Shown: positions 1 to 8,020, counted from the stretch's first letter. The stretch is DNA of 28,037 nt from Flavobacterium sp. MC2016-06 (GCF_009711165.2 NZ_WMID02000049.1:1-28037); one strand, 5' to 3'. The notes: a model not told the origin generated them from the letters alone. Numbers and translations are program-made.

Positions 1-268
1 AAACGATGATCCTGCTCAACAATATTGCTGCCATATTTACATTGACGAATCTTTATATTCGAAAAGGATCGTTTGTTGTAAACCCTTATTGCGCTGGTGT
101 TAGAGCCACTTTTGTCTATATTTATTACCACTGGTCTCCGGTTATTACTTATTGCCTTCATTAGAAATGAGTGCCCGATTTAACGGTCGCTCGATGTAAA
201 TAACACCAGATAACAATGACCTTTGATATTCATTTAATGAGTTTTAAATCTTTAGAGGTAAAAGTCAT
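1..268 (-). pseudogene. IS6-family DDE transposase remnant
   Basis: Translation of the minus strand reads INIDKSGSNTSAIRVYN, then IRQCKYGSNIVEQDHR. This matches the IS6 DDE region, with the second catalytic Asp in NIDKSG and the Glu in IVEQDHR. Upstream, pieces of the first catalytic domain appear in different frames: MTFTSKDLKLIK, then a stop, NIKGH, and WCYLHRATVKSG in another frame. At least one large internal deletion and two frame changes separate the start codon from the DDE region, so no intact transposase can be made. The C-terminus lies beyond the left edge. Confidence 0.78.
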
Positions 269-286
269 TTGCAGATGCAACAAACC
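1..286 (-). mobile_element. Decayed IS6-family insertion sequence, partial
   Basis: The minus strand begins at 286 with an end resembling IS6-family inverted repeats (GGTTTGTTGCATCTGCAAA), followed at 268 by an ATG. Only the outer end and parts of the transposase remain, and the element continues past the left edge. No target duplication can be checked because the other end is outside the window. The family assignment rests on the transposase motifs described in the next entry. Confidence 0.72.
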
Positions 287-358
287 TAAAAATTGCGTTT
301 TACATCTGTTACCATCAAATAATATTCTCCAATTTGAAAAAAAATTAAAATCTTGAAT

Positions 359-973
359 TTACTTTTTTGAAAGAAGCTCCTCTAAATCTTTAATTTGCTG
401 TTCTAGATCGGAAATATGTTTATTTTGAAGATCAAAAACTTCTTTGATTTCTGCAATTGTATATCGTGGTGTGATATGCTGCGGACAGTTCCAATCATAG
501 GCTTTAATTTTAAAAACTATCATTTGTTCGGGCTTAAACTTATAATCTTCAGGTTTTAGTTTCTCATATAACTCACTGTTACCTTCAACATCTAAGATTT
601 GAGCTTCTGCATAAATTTTTAAGCGCGCCTTTTGAGGATAAGAAACCATTATAATGGCCACTTTAGGATTTTTCGAAATATTTCCTACCGAAATATATTG
701 GCGATTTCCAACAAAATCAACAATTCCGATCGTATTTACATCTATAATTTTCACAAAACCCTGGGGTCCGCCTCGATGTTGTATGTATGGAAATTCATTT
801 TCACCATAAGAAGCCATATAAAAGCTGTCCTGACTTTCTATAAATGCCATCTCCTGTTCTGTCAAACCATCGGTATAGGACATTTTTTCCATTCTGGCGT
901 AGCTGTTCCTACTTCCTTTTTTTTCCTGAATTTCTTTTATGGCATCGCTGAAAGCTAGTTCTTGATAATTCAT
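359..973 (-). CDS. Pyridoxamine 5'-phosphate oxidase-like FMN-binding protein
   Basis: This 204-residue protein resembles the PNPOx-related split-barrel flavoproteins (COG3576 type). The flavin-barrel core spans about residues 45-150, with the stretches FYMASYGENEFPYIQHRGGPQG and NRQYISVGNISKNPKVAII typical of the group. A C-terminal helix (about 175-204, rich in E, K, L and Q) may form a short coiled coil. Members bind FMN or a related cofactor; the substrate is unknown and it is unlikely to be the vitamin B6 enzyme. It is the last gene of a four-gene minus-strand operon, 20 bp after the GAPDH stop, which suggests a redox role with that set. Confidence 0.85.
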   Translation of the reverse strand: MNYQELAFSDAIKEIQEKKGSRNSYARMEKMSYTDGLTEQEMAFIESQDSFYMASYGENEFPYIQHRGGPQGFVKIIDVNTIGIVDFVGNRQYISVGNISKNPKVAIIMVSYPQKARLKIYAEAQILDVEGNSELYEKLKPEDYKFKPEQMIVFKIKAYDWNCPQHITPRYTIAEIKEVFDLQNKHISDLEQQIKDLEELLSKK

Positions 974-993
974 TGCAAATTTTTATTATTATA

Positions 994-1977
994 TTAAAGT
1001 TCCTGAATCTGTCTGACCATTTGATTTGTAAATCCCCATTCATTATCGTACCAAGCCATAACCTTTACTAGATCTCCATCTACAACTCTTGTCATTTCAA
1101 GATCCACAGTTGCGGCATAAGTACTTTTAATTATGTCACTCGAAACCAATTGTTCATGACTTACTTCAACGACTTTATTGTAACGGGGCGTATTAGCTTC
1201 CTCTGTTAAAATAGCATTAATTTCTTCTACTGTAGTTGGTCTTTGAGTTACGAAAGTAATATCAGAGATTGAACCAATTGGTACTGGTACACGTACGGCG
1301 ATACCATCAAATTTGCCAACAAATTCAGGTAATGCTTTTGTAACGGCCACTGCTGCACCAGTAGCAGCAGGTGCTGAATTAAGCCCGGCTGCACGTCCCA
1401 TTCTTGGTTCTTTTTTAGAGGGAGCATCGACTAAAGTCTGAGAAGCCGTATAAGCATGTGTCGTATTTAAAATTGCCTTTTTTATACCAATACGTCTCCC
1501 CAATATTTCTATAATTGGGCCAATATTATTCGTTGTACAGCTTCCGCAAGAAAAGATCTCTATTTTACCTTCCTCTGTATTGACACCGTGTACAATTGTT
1601 GGAGTATCTTTTGTAGGACCAGAAATAACCACAAATTTAGCTCCTGCCTGCAAATGTTTTTCTGCATCTGGTTTATTGGTAAAAAAACCCGTACTTTCGA
1701 TTACAACATCAACACCAAGTGATTTCCACGGAAGTTCTGACGGATCTTTAATTGTTGTGTATTTAATAGCCTTTCCTTCAATGAAAATAGTATCATCTCT
1801 AAAGGATATTTCTTTTTCATATTTCCCATAAATACTGTCTCTTTGCAATAAAAAAACAGCATTTTCAATACTCATTAGATCATTAATTCCTACCACTTCC
1901 TGTCCAGGTGTGTCGGTAATAATTTTTAAGGCAGCTCTGCCTATACGGCCAAAACCATTAATTGCAATTCTTTTCAT
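994..1977 (-). CDS. gap: Type I glyceraldehyde-3-phosphate dehydrogenase, divergent active site
   Basis: This 327-residue NAD(P)-dependent GAPDH has the Rossmann motif INGFGRIGR (5-13), Asp33, the catalytic Cys147 and His174 (in NTTHAYTASQ), and the C-terminal WYDNEWGF signature. It should interconvert glyceraldehyde-3-phosphate and 1,3-bisphosphoglycerate in the cytosol. The active-site segment reads SCGSCTTNNIGP where most enzymes have SNASCTTNCLAP: the usual second Cys four residues after the nucleophile is Asn151, and an extra Cys144 has appeared. The segment DAPS near residue 186 does not settle NAD versus NADP use. Its place between a TauE/SafE permease (17 bp gap) and a PNPOx-like protein suggests an accessory, stress-linked isozyme rather than the housekeeping copy. 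Confidence 0.93.
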   Translation of the reverse strand: MKRIAINGFGRIGRAALKIITDTPGQEVVGINDLMSIENAVFLLQRDSIYGKYEKEISFRDDTIFIEGKAIKYTTIKDPSELPWKSLGVDVVIESTGFFTNKPDAEKHLQAGAKFVVISGPTKDTPTIVHGVNTEEGKIEIFSCGSCTTNNIGPIIEILGRRIGIKKAILNTTHAYTASQTLVDAPSKKEPRMGRAAGLNSAPAATGAAVAVTKALPEFVGKFDGIAVRVPVPIGSISDITFVTQRPTTVEEINAILTEEANTPRYNKVVEVSHEQLVSSDIIKSTYAATVDLEMTRVVDGDLVKVMAWYDNEWGFTNQMVRQIQEL

Positions 1978-1994
1978 GTGATTGTGTATTTAAT

Positions 1995-2753
1995 TTATAA
2001 TAAAAAATATAGAGTGACTGTTGCCCCAATAACAATTGCATTTTTTTTTACCCTTGTTATATTAATTTTTTCTTTACATGCATTTCCTAAATAACCTCCC
2101 AAAACAGACCCCGCCATCATTACGAGCGCAAAGGGCCAAAAAATCAACCCTGAACAAATAAAAATAAGAATCGCAATTCCATTATTAGTTCCAACTAAAA
2201 TCAACGTTAATCTCTCTAAAGTGTCATTGTTTTTGATTCCATAAAAACGGTATAATAAAAAAATGATCATTCCCATACCTGCGCCAAAATATCCACCATA
2301 GATGCCTAATAAAAAAATCGGAATTAGTTTTTTATGCGAATATTTAAACTCTTTTCTGGGTGCAGACTCCGAATTAAAATAATTCTGTATTTGATTATAA
2401 AAAGTAAATAGAATCCAGGAAAGTAATAATAAATAAGGTGCAATACTTTCAAACACCTTATGCGAAAAGGCTATGAGCAGAAAGGCTCCTGTAACCCCTC
2501 CAATAGTACACGCTAAAACCATATAATTGAAATACCTTTTGGGAATTTCTTTTGTTGTACTAATAGGTTTTGATGAAGCAAGAAAACCGGATAAAAGAAT
2601 TATTGTCGTAGTTGCAGTACCTGTTACAGGCTGTATACCTCTAAAAATCAAACTTGGAAAAATAACAAACCAACCACCTCCAATAGTTACATTAACTGCG
2701 CCCCCAAAAAGGGCTATCAAAAATAAAAAGAAAAGTTCAAAATAAGTGTTCAT
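1995..2753 (-). CDS. TauE/SafE (TSUP) family permease
   Basis: A 252-residue integral membrane protein with about seven to eight hydrophobic segments and the glycine-rich repeats typical of TSUP transporters: NVTIGGGWFVIFPSLIF near the N-terminus and YGGYFGAGMGMI in the second half. The family exports sulfite, sulfoacetate or related organosulfur anions; the substrate here is unknown. I place the start at the ATG at 2753 (MNTYFELFF), 5 bp after the stop of the upstream hydrolase; an in-frame start at 2777 would overlap that gene and add eight residues. Linked in one operon with a hydrolase and GAPDH. Confidence 0.88.
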   Translation of the reverse strand: MNTYFELFFLFLIALFGGAVNVTIGGGWFVIFPSLIFRGIQPVTGTATTTIILLSGFLASSKPISTTKEIPKRYFNYMVLACTIGGVTGAFLLIAFSHKVFESIAPYLLLLSWILFTFYNQIQNYFNSESAPRKEFKYSHKKLIPIFLLGIYGGYFGAGMGMIIFLLYRFYGIKNNDTLERLTLILVGTNNGIAILIFICSGLIFWPFALVMMAGSVLGGYLGNACKEKINITRVKKNAIVIGATVTLYFLL

Positions 2754-2758
2754 AATAA

Positions 2759-3625
2759 TTAAAAGTTTAAATACCAATATGTTATTATTTCTTCTGCTAT
2801 AGCATTTCCAAATTCTTCAAGTGCAAAATGACCTGTAGGATAAAATAAAAGTTTTGAATCAACAAGGTCTTTCTGGAGCATTTCCGCTCCTTCTTTTTTG
2901 AATACTTCATCATTCTCTCCCCAAACAATCAAGGTAACGGGCTGCAAATTTTTTAAAAAATCCTGCCAGACAGAATAAAGCGCTACATTAGTACTATAAT
3001 CCCTCTTTAATTCTATTTGAATCTCTTTAACTCCCTCCCGTTCCATTAAGAATTGATCTAAAAAATAGGTTTCCTCAGCTATATTTGAAATATCCTGTAC
3101 TCCATTTGTGTATTCCCATTTGATATACTCTAATTCAAAAAAACTTTTTAGTTTAGTGTAGCTTTCAATATCATCATTTCTATATAATGCACTAACCTCT
3201 TTTAACACATCACCAACCCCTTCATTGTAAATATTTCCATTTTGAAAAATAAGCATCTCGATCATTTTTGGACGTTTGATGAGTAAACGCATTACAATGG
3301 GTGCACCGTAATCAAATAGATAAAAACTCGCTTTAGTTATCTTTAACTTATCTAGAAAATGAGCAATAACAGTAGCGTAGTTTTCGAAAGTGTAACTAAA
3401 CGTTTCTAAACTTGGAACATCACTAAAACCAAACGCTGGCAAATCAGGAGCTATAACATGAAAATGTTTTGATAATTTAGATATTACATTTCGAAACATA
3501 TGCGAGGATGAAGGAAATCCATGAAGTAATAATAAAACAGGATTTCCTTCTTCTCCGGCTTCGCGATAGGCAATTTTTATCGAGTCTATGCCTATAACCT
3601 TATGACTTATTTTTGTTGTTTTCAT
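2759..3625 (-). CDS. Alpha/beta hydrolase, Asp-nucleophile (epoxide hydrolase/dehalogenase-like)
   Basis: The 288-residue protein has the oxyanion-hole motif HGFP (35-38), a nucleophile elbow LFDYGAP with Asp105, an acid candidate Asp239 (WGENDEVF) and the base His266 (TGHFALEEF). An Asp nucleophile with HGxP is the arrangement of epoxide hydrolases and haloalkane dehalogenases, not of esterases. The Trp that follows the nucleophile in most dehalogenases is Tyr here, and the Asn expected after HG is Phe, so halide chemistry is doubtful. There is no signal peptide, so it is cytosolic. It heads the operon with TauE/SafE, GAPDH and the PNPOx-like protein, about 110 bp after a shared-type promoter module. 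Two paralogues lie at 9215 and 12203. Confidence 0.88.
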   Translation of the reverse strand: MKTTKISHKVIGIDSIKIAYREAGEEGNPVLLLLHGFPSSSHMFRNVISKLSKHFHVIAPDLPAFGFSDVPSLETFSYTFENYATVIAHFLDKLKITKASFYLFDYGAPIVMRLLIKRPKMIEMLIFQNGNIYNEGVGDVLKEVSALYRNDDIESYTKLKSFFELEYIKWEYTNGVQDISNIAEETYFLDQFLMEREGVKEIQIELKRDYSTNVALYSVWQDFLKNLQPVTLIVWGENDEVFKKEGAEMLQKDLVDSKLLFYPTGHFALEEFGNAIAEEIITYWYLNF

Positions 3626-3735
3626 ACTCCTAAAATCAATACCATTTAAATTTAATAATACATGAAATCATTTTATTTCCCGATTCTCTTGCTGAATTTA
3701 TAAAGCGTTCATAAACGGTAAGCTTTTCTATAACA

Positions 3736-3811
3736 CAAAATTAGGTATTGGTTCCAATTGCATTTCTGTTGTATTCTTACCAAAAATTATAAAAAATAAA
3801 GATATTGGAGT
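3736..3811 (-). promoter_or_regulatory. Shared promoter/operator module 1 (hydrolase-GAPDH operon)
   Basis: On the minus strand a 35-bp AT-rich element (3811-3777; ATATCTTT, six bases, TATAATTTTTGGTAA) is followed by exactly 33 bp and then TAATTTTG (3743-3736), a Bacteroidota TAnnTTTG -7 box. ACAGAAA sits inside the spacer, ending 19 bp before the box. The same elements at the same distances precede the operons at 10548, 15825 and 20225. Function as an activator-dependent promoter is inferred. The expected transcript leader is about 100 bases. Confidence 0.75.
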
Positions 3812-3907
3812 GGAATGTTGTTTTTAATAGACAGACTTACGCTCTTACACCTTACTTTTTTTTGATTATCAAGAAATAAAGAATAGTATTAATATTTAGC
3901 TTTTTCA

Positions 3908-4063
3908 GGCTTAAGAACCATTCCTTAAAAATTAAAAGAATTGGAGTCTGATTAAAGAGTAAAAATGAACTTCTGTACTTGTTGAAGCCAAATTATACCG
4001 AATGAAAATTTGATTCTCTGTGAATAAATTACTAATGATTATAAAAACCTAAGATTTAATTTT
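3908..4063 (-). repeat. Diverged duplicate of the promoter-leader at 15913-16068
   Basis: About 156 bp here align almost without gaps to 15913-16068, including the blocks cttaagaa, agtctgat, agtaaaaa, cttgttgaa, the TAnnTTTG box and the AT-rich element. By eye about two thirds of the bases agree. The similarity extends well downstream of the promoter into the leader, which points to segmental duplication rather than convergence of a binding site. The remaining parts of the gene-free stretch 3626-4275 are AT-rich and show no further coding signal. Confidence 0.65.
3988..4063 (-). promoter_or_regulatory. Orphan copy of the shared promoter module
   Basis: The element at 4063-4029 (AAATCTTA, six bases, TATAATCATTAGTAA) is followed after 33 bp by TAATTTGG (3995-3988), which differs from TAnnTTTG at one base. 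The spacer holds ACAGAGA at the usual place. No gene starts between this module and module 1, about 180 bp further on. The surrounding 156 bp (3908-4063) align with the esterase-operon promoter and leader at 15913-16068. It may be a second promoter for the 3625 operon or the remnant of a lost gene. Confidence 0.6.
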
Positions 4064-4275
4064 TTTTCCCCTTTTAGATTAGTAAACCTTATTTTTCTTT
4101 AGTAAATATGCACTGTGTAAGAAACTGAAATGCAATATTTTATAAAAAAAGCACTACTAATTAACAAGCTGTGATAAACATATCTTGAATAAAAAAATAA
4201 CGAAAAATCAACTTTTTAAAATAAATACATTAATTAGTTTTATCTACTTTAAAAAGTTTAATATTAAAAAACTCA

Positions 4276-5196
4276 ATGGAAAAGCAAATACCCATATTTA
4301 ATACGCTAAAAGAGCTTAGCGATTGGTTCGGACTGCCTTCAACTGAATTAATAAGCAATGATTTTATGCTTACGGAAATTAACCAATGGAATAAAAATAA
4401 ATTACTCAACGCTGCTGATAACTACAAAGCCAATTTCTTTACTATTTTTATAATTAATGAAGGCAGTGCCACACACCTTTATAATGATGAAGTAATAAAA
4501 TTAGAAGCATCCAGTATATTTATAACTGGTCCCGGGCACTATCGTAATTATAAATTCGATCATTTAACTGAAGCGTATTTTATCTGCTTTACAGAAAACT
4601 TTCTTACTAACTATTGTTTTTATGATATATATAAAGAATTTCCATTTTTACTTTCTGAATCGTTTATTTATACAAAAGCAGACCCAGAAAACTATCTTAT
4701 AATAAAGAATAACACAAATCAGATCAAACAAGAAATTCAACGCAGTCTAGATCAAAAAATGATTTTGATTGGTAATATGTTAGAATTTCTTCTTATTAAG
4801 ATTACGGAACTTTTTCAAAATCAGATGCACCCTTTTACTGAGAATAATAATTCAATAGTTAATACCTTTTATAAAGATTTAGGAGGCTACTTTAAGGAAA
4901 TAATAGAAGGGAAAAAACCAGAACAGTTAAAAGCCAAAGATTTTGCAGATTTACAATTTTTAAATGAAGATTACTTTTCCAGAATAATAAAAAATAAAAC
5001 AGGAAGAACCCCAACTGCATGGATTAATAGTAGACTTCTGGTTGAAGTTAAAATGTTATTAACCGAAACATCTATGCCAATAGCAGAGATTGCGAACCTA
5101 TTTCAATTTACCAACAGTCGTTATTTTAACTTTTACTTTAAAAGCCAAACCACACTCACTCCTACTTATTACAGGAAAAGTTTATACAAAAGTTAA
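4276..5196 (+). CDS. AraC-family transcriptional regulator (type C)
   Basis: This 306-residue regulator has an N-terminal cupin-like sensor half (about 1-190) and a C-terminal pair of helix-turn-helix motifs (about 220-301), with the typical LFQFTNSRYFNFYFKSQTTL and TPTYYRK ending. It is the most divergent of the six AraC proteins in the window and lacks the paired Cys residues seen at 131-146 in three of the others. The gene is monocistronic: a hairpin terminator follows at 5217-5247. The upstream stretch to 3626 contains the promoters of the opposite operon, so the two are divergent. The ligand is unknown. Confidence 0.93.
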   Translation: MEKQIPIFNTLKELSDWFGLPSTELISNDFMLTEINQWNKNKLLNAADNYKANFFTIFIINEGSATHLYNDEVIKLEASSIFITGPGHYRNYKFDHLTEAYFICFTENFLTNYCFYDIYKEFPFLLSESFIYTKADPENYLIIKNNTNQIKQEIQRSLDQKMILIGNMLEFLLIKITELFQNQMHPFTENNNSIVNTFYKDLGGYFKEIIEGKKPEQLKAKDFADLQFLNEDYFSRIIKNKTGRTPTAWINSRLLVEVKMLLTETSMPIAEIANLFQFTNSRYFNFYFKSQTTLTPTYYRKSLYKS

Positions 5197-5216
5197 TATC
5201 TTTAAATTTTATAACT

Positions 5217-5247
5217 AAATGTCAATAATAGATTATAATTGACATTT
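5217..5247 (+). terminator. Hairpin terminator after first AraC gene
   Basis: Perfect 10-bp arms AAATGTCAAT (5217-5226) and ATTGACATTT (5238-5247) enclose an 11-base loop and are followed by TTCATATC. It lies 20 bp after the stop of the AraC gene. The U tract is short, so strength is uncertain. Confidence 0.65.
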
Positions 5248-5323
5248 TCATATCTAATATCTTTGAAAAATAAAAGTTCCTAATTCATCATTTAAAAATT
5301 GTCTAACTTTATTTTACAAAATC

Positions 5324-6256
5324 ATGATACCAAAACTTACCACAATTAGCAAATATAAAGACCAGATTGATTTTTTAAATCTTACTTTTCATGATTATAT
5401 AGACAACGATGAGTTTTCAATAATAAAAGTTCATGAATGGGATCTGAAATTTCCTTTTCATTCGCCCACTTTTAGATCTGATTATTATAGTTTCACTATT
5501 GTCACTAACGCTAATGGGAGTTTTACTGTGGGTGATAATAAGTTTGAATTACGGCCTAACCATGTTGTAATAGCTTGTCCTGATTCTTTTTTCAAAATTG
5601 ATTGGACAGATATGGAAAAAGTTTACAATATAACATTCCAAAAATCTTTTATTTTAAAGTACTTTCCTGGGGGCATTAATAATATTTTAGACTTTGATGC
5701 TAAGAATGGTTATTGCTGCCACCTTCCTGAAGATACAATGAATTATTTTGAAAAAACTTGTCTCGAAATATATGATATAGCAACTTCTGATGCATGCTAT
5801 AAAGAAGAGATCATGGCAAACATGGCACTTAACCTATTATTTTTCATGCAATTACAACAGGAAAGTGATTTAGATATTAAAAAAAATAACGAAAAAAACA
5901 ATAAAATCATCATCGAATTCCGTCAAAATATGGAAAATAATTTTAACGAATTGATTAATGGGAATTGTTTAGTACTAATGCGTATTAAAGAACACGCGCA
6001 AGCACTAAATTTAGATGAAAATTATTTATGTAAGATAATAACCAGCTGTACGAAAAAAACTGCAAATGAATGGATAAACGAAAAACTTATAGATGAAATT
6101 AAATATCTTCTAAAATACTCCGAAAAATCGATGAAAGACATTGCTTTCCTTTTTGGTTTTAGTGATCTGAATTATTTTTACAGCTTTTTCAAAACTCAAA
6201 CCCTATCTGCTCCAGGAATCTACAGAAAACAATATCAGAACTCAATTCCTGATTAA
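5324..6256 (+). CDS. AraC-family transcriptional regulator (type A)
   Basis: The 310-residue protein has an N-terminal sensor domain (about 1-190) and C-terminal AraC DNA-binding domain (about 220-303; LFGFSDLNYFYSFFKTQ, then YRKQ). It is a clear paralogue of the regulators at 21110 and 23115: all share LxPFxSPTFRxDxY-type residues near 41-55 and the C-terminal half EWINEKLIDEIKYLLK. Cys132 and Cys146 have counterparts in both paralogues. The start ATG at 5324 follows an AT-rich leader with TAACTTTA at 5304, one base off a -7 box. It is followed by a type-B AraC gene, an order repeated at 21110-23089. Confidence 0.94.
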   Translation: MIPKLTTISKYKDQIDFLNLTFHDYIDNDEFSIIKVHEWDLKFPFHSPTFRSDYYSFTIVTNANGSFTVGDNKFELRPNHVVIACPDSFFKIDWTDMEKVYNITFQKSFILKYFPGGINNILDFDAKNGYCCHLPEDTMNYFEKTCLEIYDIATSDACYKEEIMANMALNLLFFMQLQQESDLDIKKNNEKNNKIIIEFRQNMENNFNELINGNCLVLMRIKEHAQALNLDENYLCKIITSCTKKTANEWINEKLIDEIKYLLKYSEKSMKDIAFLFGFSDLNYFYSFFKTQTLSAPGIYRKQYQNSIPD

Positions 6257-6300
6257 TTTATCCGTTAAATTAAAAAAAAACAAAAAGCGGTAAATAATAC

Positions 6301-6383
6301 AGATGATTAAATATCATCTTAGAAGATAACACATTAATTCAATTTTAGATCCTAAAATTGAGAACTATTTTATAAAATAGTTC
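6301..6383. repeat. Three successive perfect palindromes between AraC genes
   Basis: Three inverted repeats follow one another: AGATGAT/ATCATCT (6301-6319, 5-base loop), CAATTTTAG/CTAAAATTG (6340-6360, 3-base loop) and a perfect 22-bp palindrome from GAACTATTTTA (6362-6383). They lie 45-130 bp downstream of the type-A AraC stop and 30-113 bp upstream of the type-B AraC start. They could be a terminator plus operators of the downstream gene; the sequence alone does not decide. Confidence 0.75.
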
Positions 6384-6413
6384 CTATTTAAGTATAAATA
6401 TTTCTTTTAAAAA

Positions 6414-7346
6414 ATGGCTAAAATAGAAAAAAAAGAAACGTACGATCTTTATGACACTGTAAAAGTCATGGGCAGCAATTTCTCCGAGGGACACGTAGGT
6501 GACGAAGATTTTTCATTAATAATTTCAAAAATATTACATCCTAAAGAAAGACTTCCATGGACTTATACATTGCACCGTTCTACGTTTTTTGTAATTGGGA
6601 TTGTTATAGATTCATATGGCTCAATGAGATACGAAGATATGACAGTAGACATTACACCTAATATGTTGTTTATGAACAAACCTGGAGATCTGCAAGAACT
6701 AACATGGGAAGAAGTAACTGAAACGTACGGTTTATTATTTTCTGAAGATTTTATTGTAAAATATGCTGGAATTTCTATTTATAAAACATTTCCTTTTTTG
6801 TTATTTGAAAGACATTTGCCACTGCATACTTCTGCAGAATTTCAACAAGAGCTAAGAACAATTATTCAACTGATTCATCAAGAATTAAAAAAAGATACAC
6901 CCCTTAAAAAGAAAATATGTGCAAATCTGCTTACCAGAATTTTACTAAAAATAAAACAAGAATTCTGGGCAGGTTATAGTGTGAATAATATAGAATCCAG
7001 AAATCCAGATATTTTAAACGATTTTACACAAAACCTGGAGTACCATTATGATCAGCTGCTAAAAGGTAAAGTTAAGCAAATACTCCATATAAAAGATTAT
7101 GCCGAGATGCAGCAGCTTCACGAAAACTATCTGTCAACCATTTTAAAAGAAAGGACGGGAAAAACAGCTGGACAATTAATCGCTGAAAAAACACTTTCAA
7201 CAGCAAAGATTTTAATTCAGGATTCTCAATACACTATGAAAGAAATTGCATATATGTTAGGATTCAGCTATACCTCCTATTTTAGTATTTTCTTCAAAAA
7301 GCATACAGGACTCACTCCTTTAGATTACCGAAAAAAAAGTTTATAG
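6414..7346 (+). CDS. AraC-family transcriptional regulator (type B)
   Basis: This 310-residue regulator has a sensor half (1-190) and an AraC domain (about 225-307; MLGFSYTSYFSIFFKKHTGL, TPLDYRK). It is closely related to the protein at 22124: both contain NKPG(D/E)LQ(E/Q)LTW, KYAGISIYKTFPFLLFER, KDYAEMQQLHENYLS and a conserved KxxICANLLTR with one Cys (169 here). The sensor family is clearly different from type A. Leader palindromes at 6340-6383 may be its operators. The 3' end of the gene forms the left arm of a terminator. Confidence 0.94.
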   Translation: MAKIEKKETYDLYDTVKVMGSNFSEGHVGDEDFSLIISKILHPKERLPWTYTLHRSTFFVIGIVIDSYGSMRYEDMTVDITPNMLFMNKPGDLQELTWEEVTETYGLLFSEDFIVKYAGISIYKTFPFLLFERHLPLHTSAEFQQELRTIIQLIHQELKKDTPLKKKICANLLTRILLKIKQEFWAGYSVNNIESRNPDILNDFTQNLEYHYDQLLKGKVKQILHIKDYAEMQQLHENYLSTILKERTGKTAGQLIAEKTLSTAKILIQDSQYTMKEIAYMLGFSYTSYFSIFFKKHTGLTPLDYRKKSL

Positions 7347-7367
7347 GATTAACTTTTTTTTCGGTAA
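7325..7367 (+). terminator. Terminator overlapping the AraC type-B stop
   Basis: A perfect 17-bp inverted repeat, TTACCGAAAAAAAAGTT (7325-7341) with its complement at 7351-7367, spans the last codons and stop codon of the AraC gene. The ascending arm is coding sequence (DYRKKSL). The downstream arm carries eight T residues, so a rho-independent function is plausible even though the T run is inside the stem. Confidence 0.6.
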
Positions 7368-7438
7368 ATAGGCACTATCCTAACTTAATATCTTAAAAAA
7401 ATACTTTAATATTGACGACAAATAAATCAATTGAGATA

Positions 7439-8020
7439 ATGTTCACTCAAATTAATGCCGCTATTTCAAGATATGTGAACTTCACACAAGAGGAGCTTGA
7501 TATATTTAATTCTTTATTGTATTTCAAACAAATCAAAAAAAAGACCATTATGCTTCAAAAAGGTGAAAAATGTACTTTTGATGCATTTGTAGTTCGGGGA
7601 TGTATCCGGAAATACTATATAGATGAAAATGGGCTCGAAGTAATATTACAATTTGCTGTCGAAAACTCATGGATTAGCGATATTTCCTTTAGCATTTACG
7701 AAACAAATGGCAGTAATATTTTTATAGAAACTATCGAAAACACTGATATTTTGATCTTTAGTCCAGAAACCAAAGAGAAGCTTTTTGAGCAGGCACCACG
7801 TTTTGAAAGAGCCTTCAGAATTTTATTACAGCGTCATTTAGCCGTTACTCAAAATCGTCTTCTTCATAATATTACGTGCACGGCAGAGCAAAAATATAAT
7901 GAATTTCTGCAGATGTATCCCACTATACCACTGCGTGTACCACAACATTATATTGCTTCTTATCTGGGTATCTCTCCAGAATTTTTATCAAAAATCCGGA
8001 CCCGAAAACTTAAATCCTGA
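7439..8020 (+). CDS. Crp/Fnr-family transcriptional regulator
   Basis: The 193-residue protein has a cyclic-nucleotide-binding-like beta barrel (about 25-115, with the pattern KKKTIMLQKGEKC and FVVRGCIRKYY), a dimer helix, and a short C-terminal helix-turn-helix (VPQHYIASYLGISPEFLSKI). The nucleotide-binding residues of true Crp are not evident, which is usual for this flavobacterial group. I use the ATG at 7439; a TTG at 7412 in the same frame would add nine poorly supported residues. It lies 92 bp after AraC type B but behind a terminator, and 83 bp before the pirin gene, which it may control. Confidence 0.88.
   Translation: MFTQINAAISRYVNFTQEELDIFNSLLYFKQIKKKTIMLQKGEKCTFDAFVVRGCIRKYYIDENGLEVILQFAVENSWISDISFSIYETNGSNIFIETIENTDILIFSPETKEKLFEQAPRFERAFRILLQRHLAVTQNRLLHNITCTAEQKYNEFLQMYPTIPLRVPQHYIASYLGISPEFLSKIRTRKLKS

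Noticed and set aside
2759..3625. Naming the Asp-nucleophile hydrolases haloalkane dehalogenases
   Set aside because: The halide-binding Trp and Asn positions are Tyr and Phe/Tyr, so only the broader epoxide-hydrolase/dehalogenase group can be supported.
5249..5283. Possible copy of the shared 35-bp element upstream of the AraC gene at 5324
   Set aside because: AATATCTTT is present, but the remaining half does not match and the distance to the box-like TAACTTTA differs.
7412..7438. TTG start for the Crp/Fnr gene
   Set aside because: It adds nine residues outside the family's conserved region; the ATG at 7439 is more likely.
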